From positions 1 to 64,000 of the forward strand of contig CAZBRD010000024.1 in NCBI GenBank assembly GCA_964494205.1: a stretch of 64,000 nt of DNA, written 5' to 3'. A program made the position numbers and the translations under genes. The first letter of the stretch is position 1, and each line of letters starts with the position of its first letter. Shown piece after piece: positions 1 to 8,491 of this stretch. The DNA is from JBBTCX01 sp964494205 (GTDB lineage Bacteria > Planctomycetota > Phycisphaerae > UBA1845). A model generated the notes under the pieces. It had not been told where the DNA came from, did not search any database, and saw only the letters and a program-made list of their open reading frames with translations.

Positions 1-1
1 G

Positions 2-175
2 CCTTTTCTATTGGATAAACAACAACCATCAACAAAAGTGCTCAGTTTGAGTAACAAAGCGACGAACGTTTCAATAAGTGCAATTCCAAGAAGTAACCGG
101 AAGAGAATTTTGAAATTGCTACTTGTCTGTTTGATACTTGTCGCCTTATTGATAATCGTCAGCCAAGGTTGTTGA
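2..175 (+). CDS. 3' end of an ORF with a C-terminal membrane segment (partial)
   Basis: An open frame enters from the left edge and runs 57 codons to a TGA at 173-175. The last part encodes basic residues followed by a strongly hydrophobic stretch (ILKLLLVCLILVALLIIV) and ends SQGC. This could be a C-terminal membrane anchor of a truncated gene, or a chance frame in AT-rich DNA. The start is outside the window and no family is recognisable. Bases 176-299 hold nothing that I can identify. Confidence 0.25.
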   Translation, partial: PFLLDKQQPSTKVLSLSNKATNVSISAIPRSNRKRILKLLLVCLILVALLIIVSQGC

Positions 176-299
176 TACGTCAATTGTACTACGAACTCAA
201 AGAATCGTAGGCCAAATTTGAACTATGATTTTAGCCCATGGTCGTCGATTTACACGGTCTAAACGGTAGTCACTCTGGATGATGAAGCGACGGTAGCCG

Positions 300-908
300 A
301 TGTTAGACAGCGATTGGATAAAACTGCTCCTAACATTCTTGGTGGGATTTCTCACTAATGCGTTTGCGCAGTCGTTCCGCGCATGGCTTACTCGTCCTAA
401 GGTCGGGCTACAATTCATTCCAAAGGTTGGATTAGGGCATGGCTATATTTCTAGCACTCGAGAGCGACTGGGCGATCTACAATTTCGTGCCTTCTATATT
501 CGTGCATCCGCGACCAATCTTTGTAGAACTACGGCAAAGAGTTGTCGTGTGTTCCTTACGAGGATAGAACGTCAAGTTGAGTCCGGCGATTATACAGTGC
601 TTCATCACGACGCGTTGCCTTTACCGTGGGCCTACATTGGAGCGGTTACGCAAGATATTCCACCTAAAATGTCATTTTTCTTCGATGTGTTCCAAGTATC
701 GGAATGCGATCCACGTTTCGTCCCTTCAACGACAATACAACCGCTGACTTGGAATGACCAACTCCGCGACAAAGGAAAGTTTCGACTAAGTGTTCTGTTG
801 ACAGGTGAAAACTTGGAACCAGTTCAATTCTCGATTTCATTTGATTGGAAAGGATCCTTCGACGACTTTGCTGTAGCAATTAGTTCCATAAAAATGCGAG
901 TCTTGTAG
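300..908 (+). CDS. Hypothetical protein with N-terminal membrane anchor
   Basis: This 202-residue protein has one hydrophobic segment near the N-terminus (about residues 9-25, LLLTFLVGFLTNAFAQ), followed by a soluble region rich in beta-type sequence. The layout suggests a membrane-anchored cytoplasmic or periplasmic domain. No catalytic motif or named family is recognised. Its codon use looks more AT-rich than the nuo genes that follow, which may indicate a separate origin. It stands alone, with the next gene convergent. The ATG at 300 was taken as start because the hydrophobic segment follows directly. Confidence 0.55.
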   Translation: MLDSDWIKLLLTFLVGFLTNAFAQSFRAWLTRPKVGLQFIPKVGLGHGYISSTRERLGDLQFRAFYIRASATNLCRTTAKSCRVFLTRIERQVESGDYTVLHHDALPLPWAYIGAVTQDIPPKMSFFFDVFQVSECDPRFVPSTTIQPLTWNDQLRDKGKFRLSVLLTGENLEPVQFSISFDWKGSFDDFAVAISSIKMRVL

Positions 909-947
909 TTTGTCGCAAATCAACACGGTCCGCAGACCTGACCTTGT

Positions 948-2645
948 TCAATTCCGGCGACGAAGCAGCGACAGCCCAAGTAACATTGACATGAATGTAA
1001 TCAACCCAAGTGCCCCACATCCGCCGCGCCCGCCGTTGTTCATCGAATTGGTTGGTTCGTCCTCGTTGTCGTTATCGTTCGGCACGCCTTGACCCGAAGA
1101 TTCGTTATCATTCGAATTGGGGCATCCGGCGATCGTGGTGTTTTCGCAACGGAAGTTGACACACGTGTCGCTAGTGCAATCATCGCCGTCATTGCAATCG
1201 GTGTTTTCCGTGCAGCAATCCTCTGCGGCTGTGCCGGTGCACGCCCCATTTGCGCAAACATCATCGTCGGTGCACGAATCGCCGTCGTCGCACGTTGCAT
1301 CATTGTTGACGAACACGCAACGATTCAGTTCGCACGAATCGTCCGTGCAGTCATTTTCATCATCGCAATCAGAATCAGAGTCGCAGCAGTTGTCCGCAGG
1401 TTGGCCGACGCATTCGCCGTCGCTGCACTGATCATCATCGGTGCAGGGATCTTCGTCATCACAATCGCTCGTTGAGAAAGAATAAGTACACGTCCCCGAC
1501 GCACACGAATCATTTGTGCATGGATCATCATCATCACAATCAGCCGCACTCGCACATGGATCGCAATTGGATATTGGCGTATGGACGCATATAGAGTTCG
1601 TGCAAACGTCCAGCGTGCAGGGATTCGCGTCAACGCACGTCGCATTCGATAAACAGCAATCGGCGATGTTCGTGAACGCACACGTTCCGTTGTTGCACGT
1701 GTCGGTGGTGCATGCGTTGTTGTCGTTGCAATTCGCGTTCGTCTGGCAGCCGACGCATGTGTCGGTCGTTTCGTTGCAGAATTGGCTAACGGAGCACGGC
1801 GAACCGGCTGAAATACAACCTGTGCCAGCCTGACAGACCTCCGCGCCGTCGCAGAACAGGCCGTTGCTTGTGCAAAGCGAATCGTTGGGCACGAACATGC
1901 ACTGACCTGTCATGCAGCGATTGTCCGTGCACGCGATGTTGTCGTTGCAATCGGCGTCCGCGAAGCAGCCGTTGTTTTGGCCGATGGTCGGCGGGCCCAC
2001 ACGGTAGTCGGAGCCAAGCGTCACTTCGCCAGCGCCGCCGTTCGATCCGTCGAACGCGATGGATTGGCCCTCCGTGGCCACTGGTGCAAAGTCAAAAATC
2101 GCAGCCGCCGACCAAAGCGCTCCCCCTGCTCGAGTCGGGTCGGCTGCGACGTCGTGTCGCTCTTCGTTGGGACCAACGCCGGTGGTCCCCCACTGCACGT
2201 AATCCACCATGCGGTTGTCGGCTCCAAGACCACCGAAATCGCAAAAGGGGTTGCAGTTGTAGACAGAAATCTCGTCAGCCACGTTGCCGAGCGTGCCGCT
2301 GTAAATCTGCGGTATGACCGGCGGAAAATTCGGCAAAAAAAGGTTGTTCGCATCGTTGGTGCCGGGAAACGCGAGGTGGACGGTCAGAATCTGACCCGGG
2401 GCGAGCGTAATGCCCGCGAAGTCACCCTCGAATGAATAAAAGAAGGATGTGCAGAGCACGAAACTGGAAATGTTGACGGCTGTGGTCCCGATGTTCTTGA
2501 GTTCGAGCTTCTCGCTGCCGTAGTCCGTGTCGCCGACCGGGTTGTAGAGCAGTTCGTTGATGACGACCTGCGCACTCGATGTGGAAGTCGCAATCAGTAG
2601 TGTGAATGCGACCAGACCTACGAGGATGGATTGCACTTTCTTCAT
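948..2645 (-). CDS. Secreted lamin-tail domain protein with Asp/Cys-rich repeats and C-terminal sorting-like tail
   Basis: This is an exported surface or matrix protein of 565 residues. A signal peptide covers about residues 1-25 (ending TSSAQ). A lamin-tail (LTD) domain follows at about 26-190, beginning VVINELLYNP. About residues 225-505 are a series of Cys-rich units of the form C-x-D-x-D-x-CTxDxC, typical of calcium-binding, disulfide-rich repeats in myxobacterial and planctomycete surface proteins. A low-complexity Asn/Asp stretch leads to a tail with GGRGGCGALG, a hydrophobic helix and a final RRRN. That tail resembles GlyGly-, MYXO- or Synerg-CTERM sorting signals. Ligand and function are unknown. 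The gene is transcribed away from nuoH. Confidence 0.8.
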   Translation of the reverse strand: MKKVQSILVGLVAFTLLIATSTSSAQVVINELLYNPVGDTDYGSEKLELKNIGTTAVNISSFVLCTSFFYSFEGDFAGITLAPGQILTVHLAFPGTNDANNLFLPNFPPVIPQIYSGTLGNVADEISVYNCNPFCDFGGLGADNRMVDYVQWGTTGVGPNEERHDVAADPTRAGGALWSAAAIFDFAPVATEGQSIAFDGSNGGAGEVTLGSDYRVGPPTIGQNNGCFADADCNDNIACTDNRCMTGQCMFVPNDSLCTSNGLFCDGAEVCQAGTGCISAGSPCSVSQFCNETTDTCVGCQTNANCNDNNACTTDTCNNGTCAFTNIADCCLSNATCVDANPCTLDVCTNSICVHTPISNCDPCASAADCDDDDPCTNDSCASGTCTYSFSTSDCDDEDPCTDDDQCSDGECVGQPADNCCDSDSDCDDENDCTDDSCELNRCVFVNNDATCDDGDSCTDDDVCANGACTGTAAEDCCTENTDCNDGDDCTSDTCVNFRCENTTIAGCPNSNDNESSGQGVPNDNDNEDEPTNSMNNGGRGGCGALGLITFMSMLLGLSLLRRRN

Positions 2646-2700
2646 GCTCTCTACCGGACTCTCAGACTCTCAATGCTCCCCCTTATGAACATTCCCACTG

Positions 2701-4527
2701 ATGATGTTCATCCGTGGCGATTCGATTGCGAACCTTACACGTCCATTTCATCGATCGAGCGCATTCACGGCAAGCCGCACGACCAAACGCAAAGGCATTT
2801 TACTCGATGACAGCCTCGACGATGACCGGTTTTGCAGCATGTTTCCGCCCCCTTTCGCCGGTCGAACTCTCTCGCTAGTATTCGTGAACGTTTTCACAAA
2901 CCGTGCCGGGCGGTCTGGCAGGTGGAGTAGCGTCGTGAGTCAGTTTTCGGTTCCCTGGAAGCCCGTCCAGCGGGTGCAGTACGGATTCTTCGCCACCATC
3001 CTGATAGGGCTGGGAACGGCGATTTACGCCGTTTTTGCGCCCATCGTTCGACGTTTTCCCGGACCGTTGCTGCTCAGTGCGGTGGCTGGAACCTGTTTTC
3101 TGGTTTGGGCACACGCCCTGCTCTTCTCCTACGTTGATAAGGAGATTGTGGCCAACGCAACAGTGGCGGGTGTGGCGTCTACTCAGACGCCTTCGTTGAC
3201 GTCCCCAAGCACGTGGGGCCTACCTCCGTCAGCCATCGAGACCATCATGCGACACAACGGCGGGCGAACCGTCGGCATGGTCGGGTTGCTCAAGTGGGTA
3301 CTTTGGCCCGTTCAATTCGGATTCCTTCGCGATGTGATCGGCCTGAGTGCGATCATGGGCTTGTTTAACATCATCCCGATCTACACGATCTGGTGGGAGC
3401 GAAAGGTTGCGGGGCGCATTCAGTCCCGCCTTGGGCCGATGCGCGTGGGCGGCTGGCACGGCTGGGCGCAGAGCTTTGCCGACGGCATCAAACTCCTTCT
3501 TAAGGAAGACCTGATCCCCAAGGATGCGGACTCGATACTTTTCCGGTTGGCACCGTACCTTGCGATCATTCCGGTTGCGTTGGCATTCGTTGCGTTTCCG
3601 TTCGGGGCGACCTACGTATTTCGCGAGCTGGATGTCGCCCTCGTGTTCATCCTCGGCATGCTGGGAATCGAAGTCGTCGGCGTGATTCTGGCTGGCTGGG
3701 CGTCGAACAATAAATGGAGCGTCTACGGCGCGATGCGCGAGGCCTGCCAGATGGTCTCGTACGAAATCCCCATGGGTCTGGCGCTGATCGTCCCCGTCGT
3801 TTGTGCGGGCACGTTGAGTCTACGAAAGATCGGCGATGTGCAGGCGGGCGGCTGGTTCAGCTGGCTCGCTTACGACAATCCGTTTACGTTCCTCGCGTTC
3901 GTGACCTACTTCATCGCATCGCTGGCTAGCTGTAAGCGAGCGCCGTTCGACCTGCCCGAATCTGAGAGCGAGCTGGTCGCGGGTTTTCACACCGAATACT
4001 CCGGCATTCGCTGGAGCTTTTTCTTCTTTGCCGAATACGCAGCTATGTTCGTGGTCAGCGGGTTGGCTGTCGTGCTGTTCCTTGGCGGATGGCATGGGCC
4101 GTTCCCGTTGTCGTGGGGTGATGCGTGGGGCGATAGTTGGGCGGCGAACGGATTGAAGGGCTTGTTGCTAAGCGGCCCGCTCTGGTTCGTAGCCAAGTGC
4201 GTTTTCTTCTTGTATGTGCAGATCTGGATTCGCTGGACGCTGCCACGCATCCGCATCGATCAGGTGCTTTACTCCTGTGTGCAGGTCATGCTGCCGCTCA
4301 CGATGATTCTCTTGTTAGGCACGACGCTGTGGGTTTGGGCGGATGTCACTTGGCCGAACCCCGAAGTCGGGCCGTTCTGGTATCGATTCGCTCAAGCATG
4401 GAACGTGTTCTTTGGGCTGGTAGGTTTTGTGTTTGTGCTTGGGTTCGTCGTGATTGCGATGTATGGTTTCTATCACCGCAGAAGACTGGTCGGAAATCTC
4501 GTGGTCGACGCATTGCCGGGTTCGTGA
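2701..4527 (+). CDS. nuoH: NADH-quinone oxidoreductase subunit H
   Basis: NuoH is the membrane subunit of complex I that forms much of the quinone-binding chamber. Diagnostic segments are visible: WWERKVAGRIQSRLGPMRVG, the cytoplasmic loop FADGIKLLLKEDLIP, and RAPFDLPESESELVAGFHTEY. The open frame gives 608 residues, much longer than the usual 320-430. The first 78 codons look non-coding in character, and a GTG at 2935 is preceded by AGGTGGAG, so translation probably begins there (530 residues). Even then, two extra N-terminal membrane segments precede the core. It is the first gene of a run that encodes only the membrane arm; nuoI, normally next, is absent. Confidence 0.93.
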   Translation: MMFIRGDSIANLTRPFHRSSAFTASRTTKRKGILLDDSLDDDRFCSMFPPPFAGRTLSLVFVNVFTNRAGRSGRWSSVVSQFSVPWKPVQRVQYGFFATILIGLGTAIYAVFAPIVRRFPGPLLLSAVAGTCFLVWAHALLFSYVDKEIVANATVAGVASTQTPSLTSPSTWGLPPSAIETIMRHNGGRTVGMVGLLKWVLWPVQFGFLRDVIGLSAIMGLFNIIPIYTIWWERKVAGRIQSRLGPMRVGGWHGWAQSFADGIKLLLKEDLIPKDADSILFRLAPYLAIIPVALAFVAFPFGATYVFRELDVALVFILGMLGIEVVGVILAGWASNNKWSVYGAMREACQMVSYEIPMGLALIVPVVCAGTLSLRKIGDVQAGGWFSWLAYDNPFTFLAFVTYFIASLASCKRAPFDLPESESELVAGFHTEYSGIRWSFFFFAEYAAMFVVSGLAVVLFLGGWHGPFPLSWGDAWGDSWAANGLKGLLLSGPLWFVAKCVFFLYVQIWIRWTLPRIRIDQVLYSCVQVMLPLTMILLLGTTLWVWADVTWPNPEVGPFWYRFAQAWNVFFGLVGFVFVLGFVVIAMYGFYHRRRLVGNLVVDALPGS

Positions 4528-4531
4528 CGTA

Positions 4532-5182
4532 ATGGCGAATGGCGAATTAAGAATGACGAACGCCGTGTGGGGCACCGCGAAACTGGTGTTGCTAATTGCC
4601 ATTTACCTCTCGGTATTCTCACCCATAGCCAGCGCGGCTGATCCGAGCGTTCATCGCATCGGCGTGACGGAGGCTGTCGCACCCGGCGGGATCATGGAAG
4701 CCCTGATGTTTTACGGGGCTGCTGTCCCGATCGTGATCGCAGCCGTGGGAATCTGTTTCAGCAAGAACATTGTTCGCATGGCTGTCTGGTTGTTCCTGGC
4801 TTTGGGCTCGGTCGCGGTTTTCTATTTCCTGCTCGCAGCCAACTTCCTCGGTGCGATCCAGCTGATTGTGTACGTCGGCGGCACGCTGGTGCTGCTGATT
4901 TTCGGCGTCATGCTCACGAGCAAGTCGCCGTGGGTGAAGTTTTCGATCCATTGGCTGGAGTTGCTTTCGGCGGCTGTGGTTTGTATCTCGCTGTTTATTG
5001 GATTGAGCGTGATTTTCTCGCGCGCGACATGGGCGACAGCAAGCGGCGTGGTGCCCGGTTCGTCGATGGCTGATTTCGGTCGGCGGTTGATCACAGTATA
5101 TCTCGTTCCGTTCGAAGTGGCGGGCGTGCTCTTGTTCATCGTGATGGTGGGCGCGGCGCACCTTGCACGGCCGGAAAAGTAG
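4532..5182 (+). CDS. nuoJ: NADH-quinone oxidoreductase subunit J
   Basis: NuoJ is a membrane subunit of complex I with five helices. The core begins at IMEALMFYG and includes the conserved LGAIQLIVYVGGTLVLLIFGVMLTS. The ATG at 4532 lies 4 bases after the nuoH stop and gives a signal-like extension (LVLLIAIYLSVFSPIASAA) before the core; an in-frame ATG at 4694 would give a length closer to the usual subunit. The bases encoding the first residues (about 4532-4560) resemble the ACGAAT-type intergenic repeat seen at 10141 and 30618, so the extension may be recruited repeat sequence. nuoK follows after a 177-base spacer containing hairpins. Confidence 0.9.
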   Translation: MANGELRMTNAVWGTAKLVLLIAIYLSVFSPIASAADPSVHRIGVTEAVAPGGIMEALMFYGAAVPIVIAAVGICFSKNIVRMAVWLFLALGSVAVFYFLLAANFLGAIQLIVYVGGTLVLLIFGVMLTSKSPWVKFSIHWLELLSAAVVCISLFIGLSVIFSRATWATASGVVPGSSMADFGRRLITVYLVPFEVAGVLLFIVMVGAAHLARPEK

Positions 5183-5359
5183 TGCGTAGTTAAGAGAAGG
5201 GTGTGTGCTATGCACCCACCTGCTGTGCCGGTCGTTGTGAATACGCGACAATGACGCGGACGTGGCTGGAACGAGACAAAAGGTGGGTTCAGAGAACCCA
5301 CCCTAACGATTGATCCCGTGCTTTTGCACGGGACTCGAATTGACGGGTCATCGAAAAAA
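5183..5359 (+). repeat. nuoJ-nuoK spacer with two hairpins
   Basis: Two inverted repeats are clear. The first is the GGTGGGTTC...GAACCCACC element at about 5277-5307, also found at 5857-5886. The second is at 5314-5333, with stem TCCCGTGC, loop TTTT and arm GCACGGGA. Neither is followed by a T-run, so they are more likely RNA-processing or REP-like elements than simple terminators. Effects on nuo expression are inferred. Confidence 0.6.
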
Positions 5360-5674
5360 ATGCTGACCATCGGATTAACTCATTACCTCATCGTAGCAGC
5401 CATCCTGTTTTGCAGCGGGCTGTTCACGATGATGACCAAGCGCAACGCGATCGGGATTCTGATTGGCGTCGAGTTGGTTTTGAACAGCGCGAACGTGAAC
5501 CTGATCGCCTTTGACCGCTACATGGGTCCCGGGCGAATCGACGGGCAGATTACGGCGCTTTTTGTGATTGCATTGGCAGCTGCTGAAGCGGCGCTGGCTG
5601 TGGGCATTTGCGTGAACGTATACAAGAATCTGTCGACGGTAGACGTCGACAGCGCGACGACTTTGCAAGGGTAG
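5360..5674 (+). CDS. nuoK: NADH-quinone oxidoreductase subunit K
   Basis: NuoK is a small three-helix complex I subunit with the conserved buried glutamates used in proton translocation. The sequence shows GILIGVELVLNSANVNLIAF, with the first conserved Glu in GVELVLN, and ITALFVIALAAAEAALAVGI with the second Glu. Starting at ATG 5360 gives 104 residues, matching the usual length of about 100; the open frame extends upstream to 5318, but those residues do not resemble NuoK. The hydrophobic ORF at 5679 begins 5 bases after its stop codon. Confidence 0.95.
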   Translation: MLTIGLTHYLIVAAILFCSGLFTMMTKRNAIGILIGVELVLNSANVNLIAFDRYMGPGRIDGQITALFVIALAAAEAALAVGICVNVYKNLSTVDVDSATTLQG

Positions 5675-5678
5675 AACT

Positions 5679-5852
5679 ATGGGCATTGATCTCGGAGCAT
5701 TCGGGACGATCATCGGAATCATTTTCCTGCCGTTTCAGTTGATTCATAGCTTGGTGACTTACTCTTTGAATGTGCTGACGTTTGACATCCTGCAGCTTGA
5801 TCCGTATCTGCCCATTAAGTTCGGGATGATCTCACTCTTGGGTTGGTTGTAG
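5679..5852 (+). CDS. Small hydrophobic ORF between nuoK and nuoL (57 residues)
   Basis: This short frame begins with ATG 5 bases after the nuoK stop and ends with TAG at 5850-5852. The predicted peptide has a hydrophobic N-terminal half (LGAFGTIIGIIFLPFQLI) and a second apolar stretch at its end (IKFGMISLLGWL), fitting a one- or two-pass membrane microprotein. It matches no complex I subunit that I know. Tight spacing to nuoK, clean length and membrane character support translation; lack of a strong Shine-Dalgarno and of any homology evidence argue for caution. If real, it would be an accessory or assembly factor for the membrane arm. Confidence 0.5.
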   Translation: MGIDLGAFGTIIGIIFLPFQLIHSLVTYSLNVLTFDILQLDPYLPIKFGMISLLGWL

Positions 5853-5854
5853 AA

Positions 5855-5920
5855 ACAAAAGGTGGGTTCTGAGAACCCACCCTACGAATGAAAAGGCGGG
5901 TGAAACCCGCCCTACTTGGT
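5855..5920 (+). repeat. Two tandem palindromes upstream of nuoL
   Basis: The first palindrome (about 5857-5886) is GGTGGGTTC-TGA-GAACCCACC followed by CTAC. The second (about 5891-5915) is GGCGGGT-GAA-ACCCGCC followed by CTAC. The first is nearly identical to the element at 5277-5307. Both end in CCTA, suggesting related members of one dispersed family. Confidence 0.7.
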
Positions 5921-5935
5921 TGAATAACCTCCTTC

Positions 5936-8344
5936 ATGAACAGTCACCTTTACGAAATCCTGCTCGCTCTCGGCGTCCTTTCGCCGTTTGTCAGTTTCTG
6001 GCTGCTGGTGTTCTTTGGCCCCAAGCTGGGCAAGCCGGCCGCCGGTTGGCTGGGCGTTTTCCTCGGCATGTTCGTGCCGTTGTGCTTCGCCAGCTACGTG
6101 CTGTTCAACTGGTGGTTGGTGGAAACGCCGGAAACGCGGGCCGCTCTCACTGAACACGCCTTCCGCTTCGACTGGGCGAGGCTTGGCGACATACCGATCC
6201 GCGTGGGTGTAAAACTCGACTCGCTGACCGTGGGCATGTACTTCATGGTCACGTTCATCGCGACGTGGATTTTCGTGTTCAGCGTCGGCTACATGTCGGG
6301 TCATAGCGACGAGGTCGCACACCAGAGCAAGTACCACCGTTTCTTCGCTTACCTGTCGCTGTTCGGGTTCAGCATGTTGGGACTGGTGATCAGCAGCAGC
6401 CTGATGTTCCTGTTCATCTTCTGGGAACTCGTCGGTCTGTGCAGCTACCTGCTCATTGGCTACTACTTCGACCAGCGCGTGCCGCAATACGCCCAGATGA
6501 AGGCGTTCATCACCAACCGCGTCGGCGATTTCGGTTTCCTCATCGGGTTGATGCTGGTCTTCTTCCAGCTCGGCACGCTCGAGCTCGACCAGGCAGCTAT
6601 CAACTTCGCTAAACAGCACGCCGCGTTCGTGAGCCACGATATGGCTAACGCGGGCATCTTCGCGAGCGATTACACGTTCCTTGGGTGGTCACTGGCGACG
6701 ATCATGGGCATCGGCCTGTTTTGCGGCGCGATGGGTAAGAGCGCCCAGTTCCCGCTGCACGTCTGGCTGCCCGACGCGATGGCTGGCCCGACTCCGGTCT
6801 CCGCATTGATCCACGCAGCCACGATGGTGGCAGCCGGTGTGTATCTCGTTGCGCGCGTATTCCCTTTGATGACCCCCGATGCGCTGATGTTCGTCGCGAC
6901 GATCGGGTGCATCACGCTCTTTTTGATGGCCCTCATCGCCATCGTGCAGACAGATATCAAGAAGTGCCTCGCGTATTCAACGCTCTCGCAGCTGGGTTAC
7001 ATGATTTTCGGTATGGGCTGTGGGGCGTGGATTGCAGCCCTGTTCCACCTCATCACGCATGCGTTCTTCAAGGCCATGATGTTCCTCGGCTCAGGGCAGG
7101 TCATCGAGGGCTGTCACCACGAGCAGGACATGCGCAAGATGGGCGGGCTTCGCAAGAAGATGCCCGTCACGTGCTGGACGTTCTTCATCGGCGTGCTGGC
7201 CATCGCGGGAACCGGTATTCCCGGTCTGGTTATCGCTGGTCATTACAAGATCGGTCTCGGCGGGTTCTTCAGCAAGGATGAGATCCTGGCTGTCGCGTGG
7301 ACGCGTGCGTTCGCGTGGGATGATCCGAAGGATTTCGAGGTTGGCCACGGCGAGCATCACGCAACGAATCAGAACCGCGACCGCGAGGGAGCGGCCTCGG
7401 GTGGGACTGATTCGCCGAAATTCCTGCTGGCCAGCGACCCCGCTCATTCAAACACAAAACACGAGGCGAACGCGGGGACTTCAGGACATGGCGAAGCTGG
7501 TCACGGAACCTCAGTGAATGCCTCCATCTTCGCGGGGATGAAAAAACACAAACTCCCGAAGTGGATGTTCTATCTCGCCATCGCCACTGCCTACATCACA
7601 CCGTTCTACATGATGCGGGCGTGGTGGCTGACGTTCATGGGCAAACCGCGCGATCATCACGTGTACGATCACGCCCACGAGTCGCCGCTGATGTTTATTC
7701 CGTTGGCGGTCCTTGCGGTTGGCACGTTTTTCTCAAGCTATTTCCTGTTCCGGCCATTGATCGTCGACGCATCGACGGCTGCCACAGTCGCACCGATGGT
7801 TATGTCCATCGACGGCGAGCAGCATTCGACTGCTATTACTCACGCTCACCAGTGGCTGATCTACGGTGTCGGTGGTGCGTTCCTCGTCGGTTTCTTCATC
7901 GCGTTTTTGATCTACCGCAACGGGCTGGAACTAGCTGAGTCGATCAAGCAGAAGATGCTGCCCATCCACACGCTGCTGGAACGAAAGTACTACATCGATG
8001 AGCTTTACCATCTGGTGTGGGTCAAGGGATGCCTTGCACTGGCCTACACCTGCCGGTTCTTTGATACGTATGTGGTCGACCTGATCTTCGACACGCTGGC
8101 TGCCAGCACGGAACGCTTCGCGGCATTCTCGGGTTTGATCGTCGATGCACACGGTGTAGACGGCGTGATCAACGGCGTCGCGAAATCGTCGATGGATTTC
8201 GCGGGCGTCGTTCGCAGCCCGCAAACCGGGCGAATCAGGAACTACGTGTTGTTTACGGCCGGTATCGCGACGATCGTGATTATCTGCGCACTGTTGTTCT
8301 GGACGCAATCGGGTCAAGCCGGCGTTACAGAGGCAGGTCGCTAA
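5936..8344 (+). CDS. nuoL: NADH-quinone oxidoreductase subunit L
   Basis: NuoL is the distal antiporter-like proton-pumping subunit of complex I. Recognisable elements are FIFWELVGLCSYLLIGYYF, GKSAQFPLHVWLPDAMAGPT, PVSALIHAATMVAAGVYLVAR and the KKCLAYSTLSQLGYM segment. Its 802 residues exceed the usual 610-660. About residues 455-540 form a hydrophilic, His- and Gly-rich insert between membrane helices, and the part NRDREGAASGG (DNA near 7366-7420) looks like an in-frame copy of a dispersed repeat. The C-terminus continues with further membrane segments and the lateral-helix region. It lies between the 57-codon ORF and nuoM. Confidence 0.95.
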   Translation: MNSHLYEILLALGVLSPFVSFWLLVFFGPKLGKPAAGWLGVFLGMFVPLCFASYVLFNWWLVETPETRAALTEHAFRFDWARLGDIPIRVGVKLDSLTVGMYFMVTFIATWIFVFSVGYMSGHSDEVAHQSKYHRFFAYLSLFGFSMLGLVISSSLMFLFIFWELVGLCSYLLIGYYFDQRVPQYAQMKAFITNRVGDFGFLIGLMLVFFQLGTLELDQAAINFAKQHAAFVSHDMANAGIFASDYTFLGWSLATIMGIGLFCGAMGKSAQFPLHVWLPDAMAGPTPVSALIHAATMVAAGVYLVARVFPLMTPDALMFVATIGCITLFLMALIAIVQTDIKKCLAYSTLSQLGYMIFGMGCGAWIAALFHLITHAFFKAMMFLGSGQVIEGCHHEQDMRKMGGLRKKMPVTCWTFFIGVLAIAGTGIPGLVIAGHYKIGLGGFFSKDEILAVAWTRAFAWDDPKDFEVGHGEHHATNQNRDREGAASGGTDSPKFLLASDPAHSNTKHEANAGTSGHGEAGHGTSVNASIFAGMKKHKLPKWMFYLAIATAYITPFYMMRAWWLTFMGKPRDHHVYDHAHESPLMFIPLAVLAVGTFFSSYFLFRPLIVDASTAATVAPMVMSIDGEQHSTAITHAHQWLIYGVGGAFLVGFFIAFLIYRNGLELAESIKQKMLPIHTLLERKYYIDELYHLVWVKGCLALAYTCRFFDTYVVDLIFDTLAASTERFAAFSGLIVDAHGVDGVINGVAKSSMDFAGVVRSPQTGRIRNYVLFTAGIATIVIICALLFWTQSGQAGVTEAGR

Positions 8345-8491
8345 GTTTTGACTTCCAACCCTTTGCTCGCGCAAAGGGCTCTGAAAGGGTGGCACGGTCT
8401 TGCGAAGCGAGGCTGTGGGTTATTGAATGCCGACGTGGTCGGGCTAAGGCTCGATCATCACCCCGGTGATGAGGATTAGACAAGAACAGCC
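8345..8491 (+). repeat. nuoL-nuoM spacer with three hairpins
   Basis: The spacer contains an 8-bp perfect stem at 8359-8378 (CCCTTTGC, loop TCGC, GCAAAGGG), a diverged copy of the GGTGGCACGG element at about 8389-8418, and an inverted repeat at about 8455-8472 (TCATCACC-CC-GGTGATGA). No reading frame of interest is present. Confidence 0.6.

Noticed and set aside
1089..1475. Plus-strand frames across the Cys-rich repeat region
   Set aside because: They arise from the repetitive codons of the minus-strand surface protein; Ile/Val/Ala repetition mirrors GAT/TGC codons.
5912..6637. A 241-codon minus-strand frame opposite nuoL
   Set aside because: Shadow of a well-conserved membrane gene; Glu/His-rich pseudo-protein.
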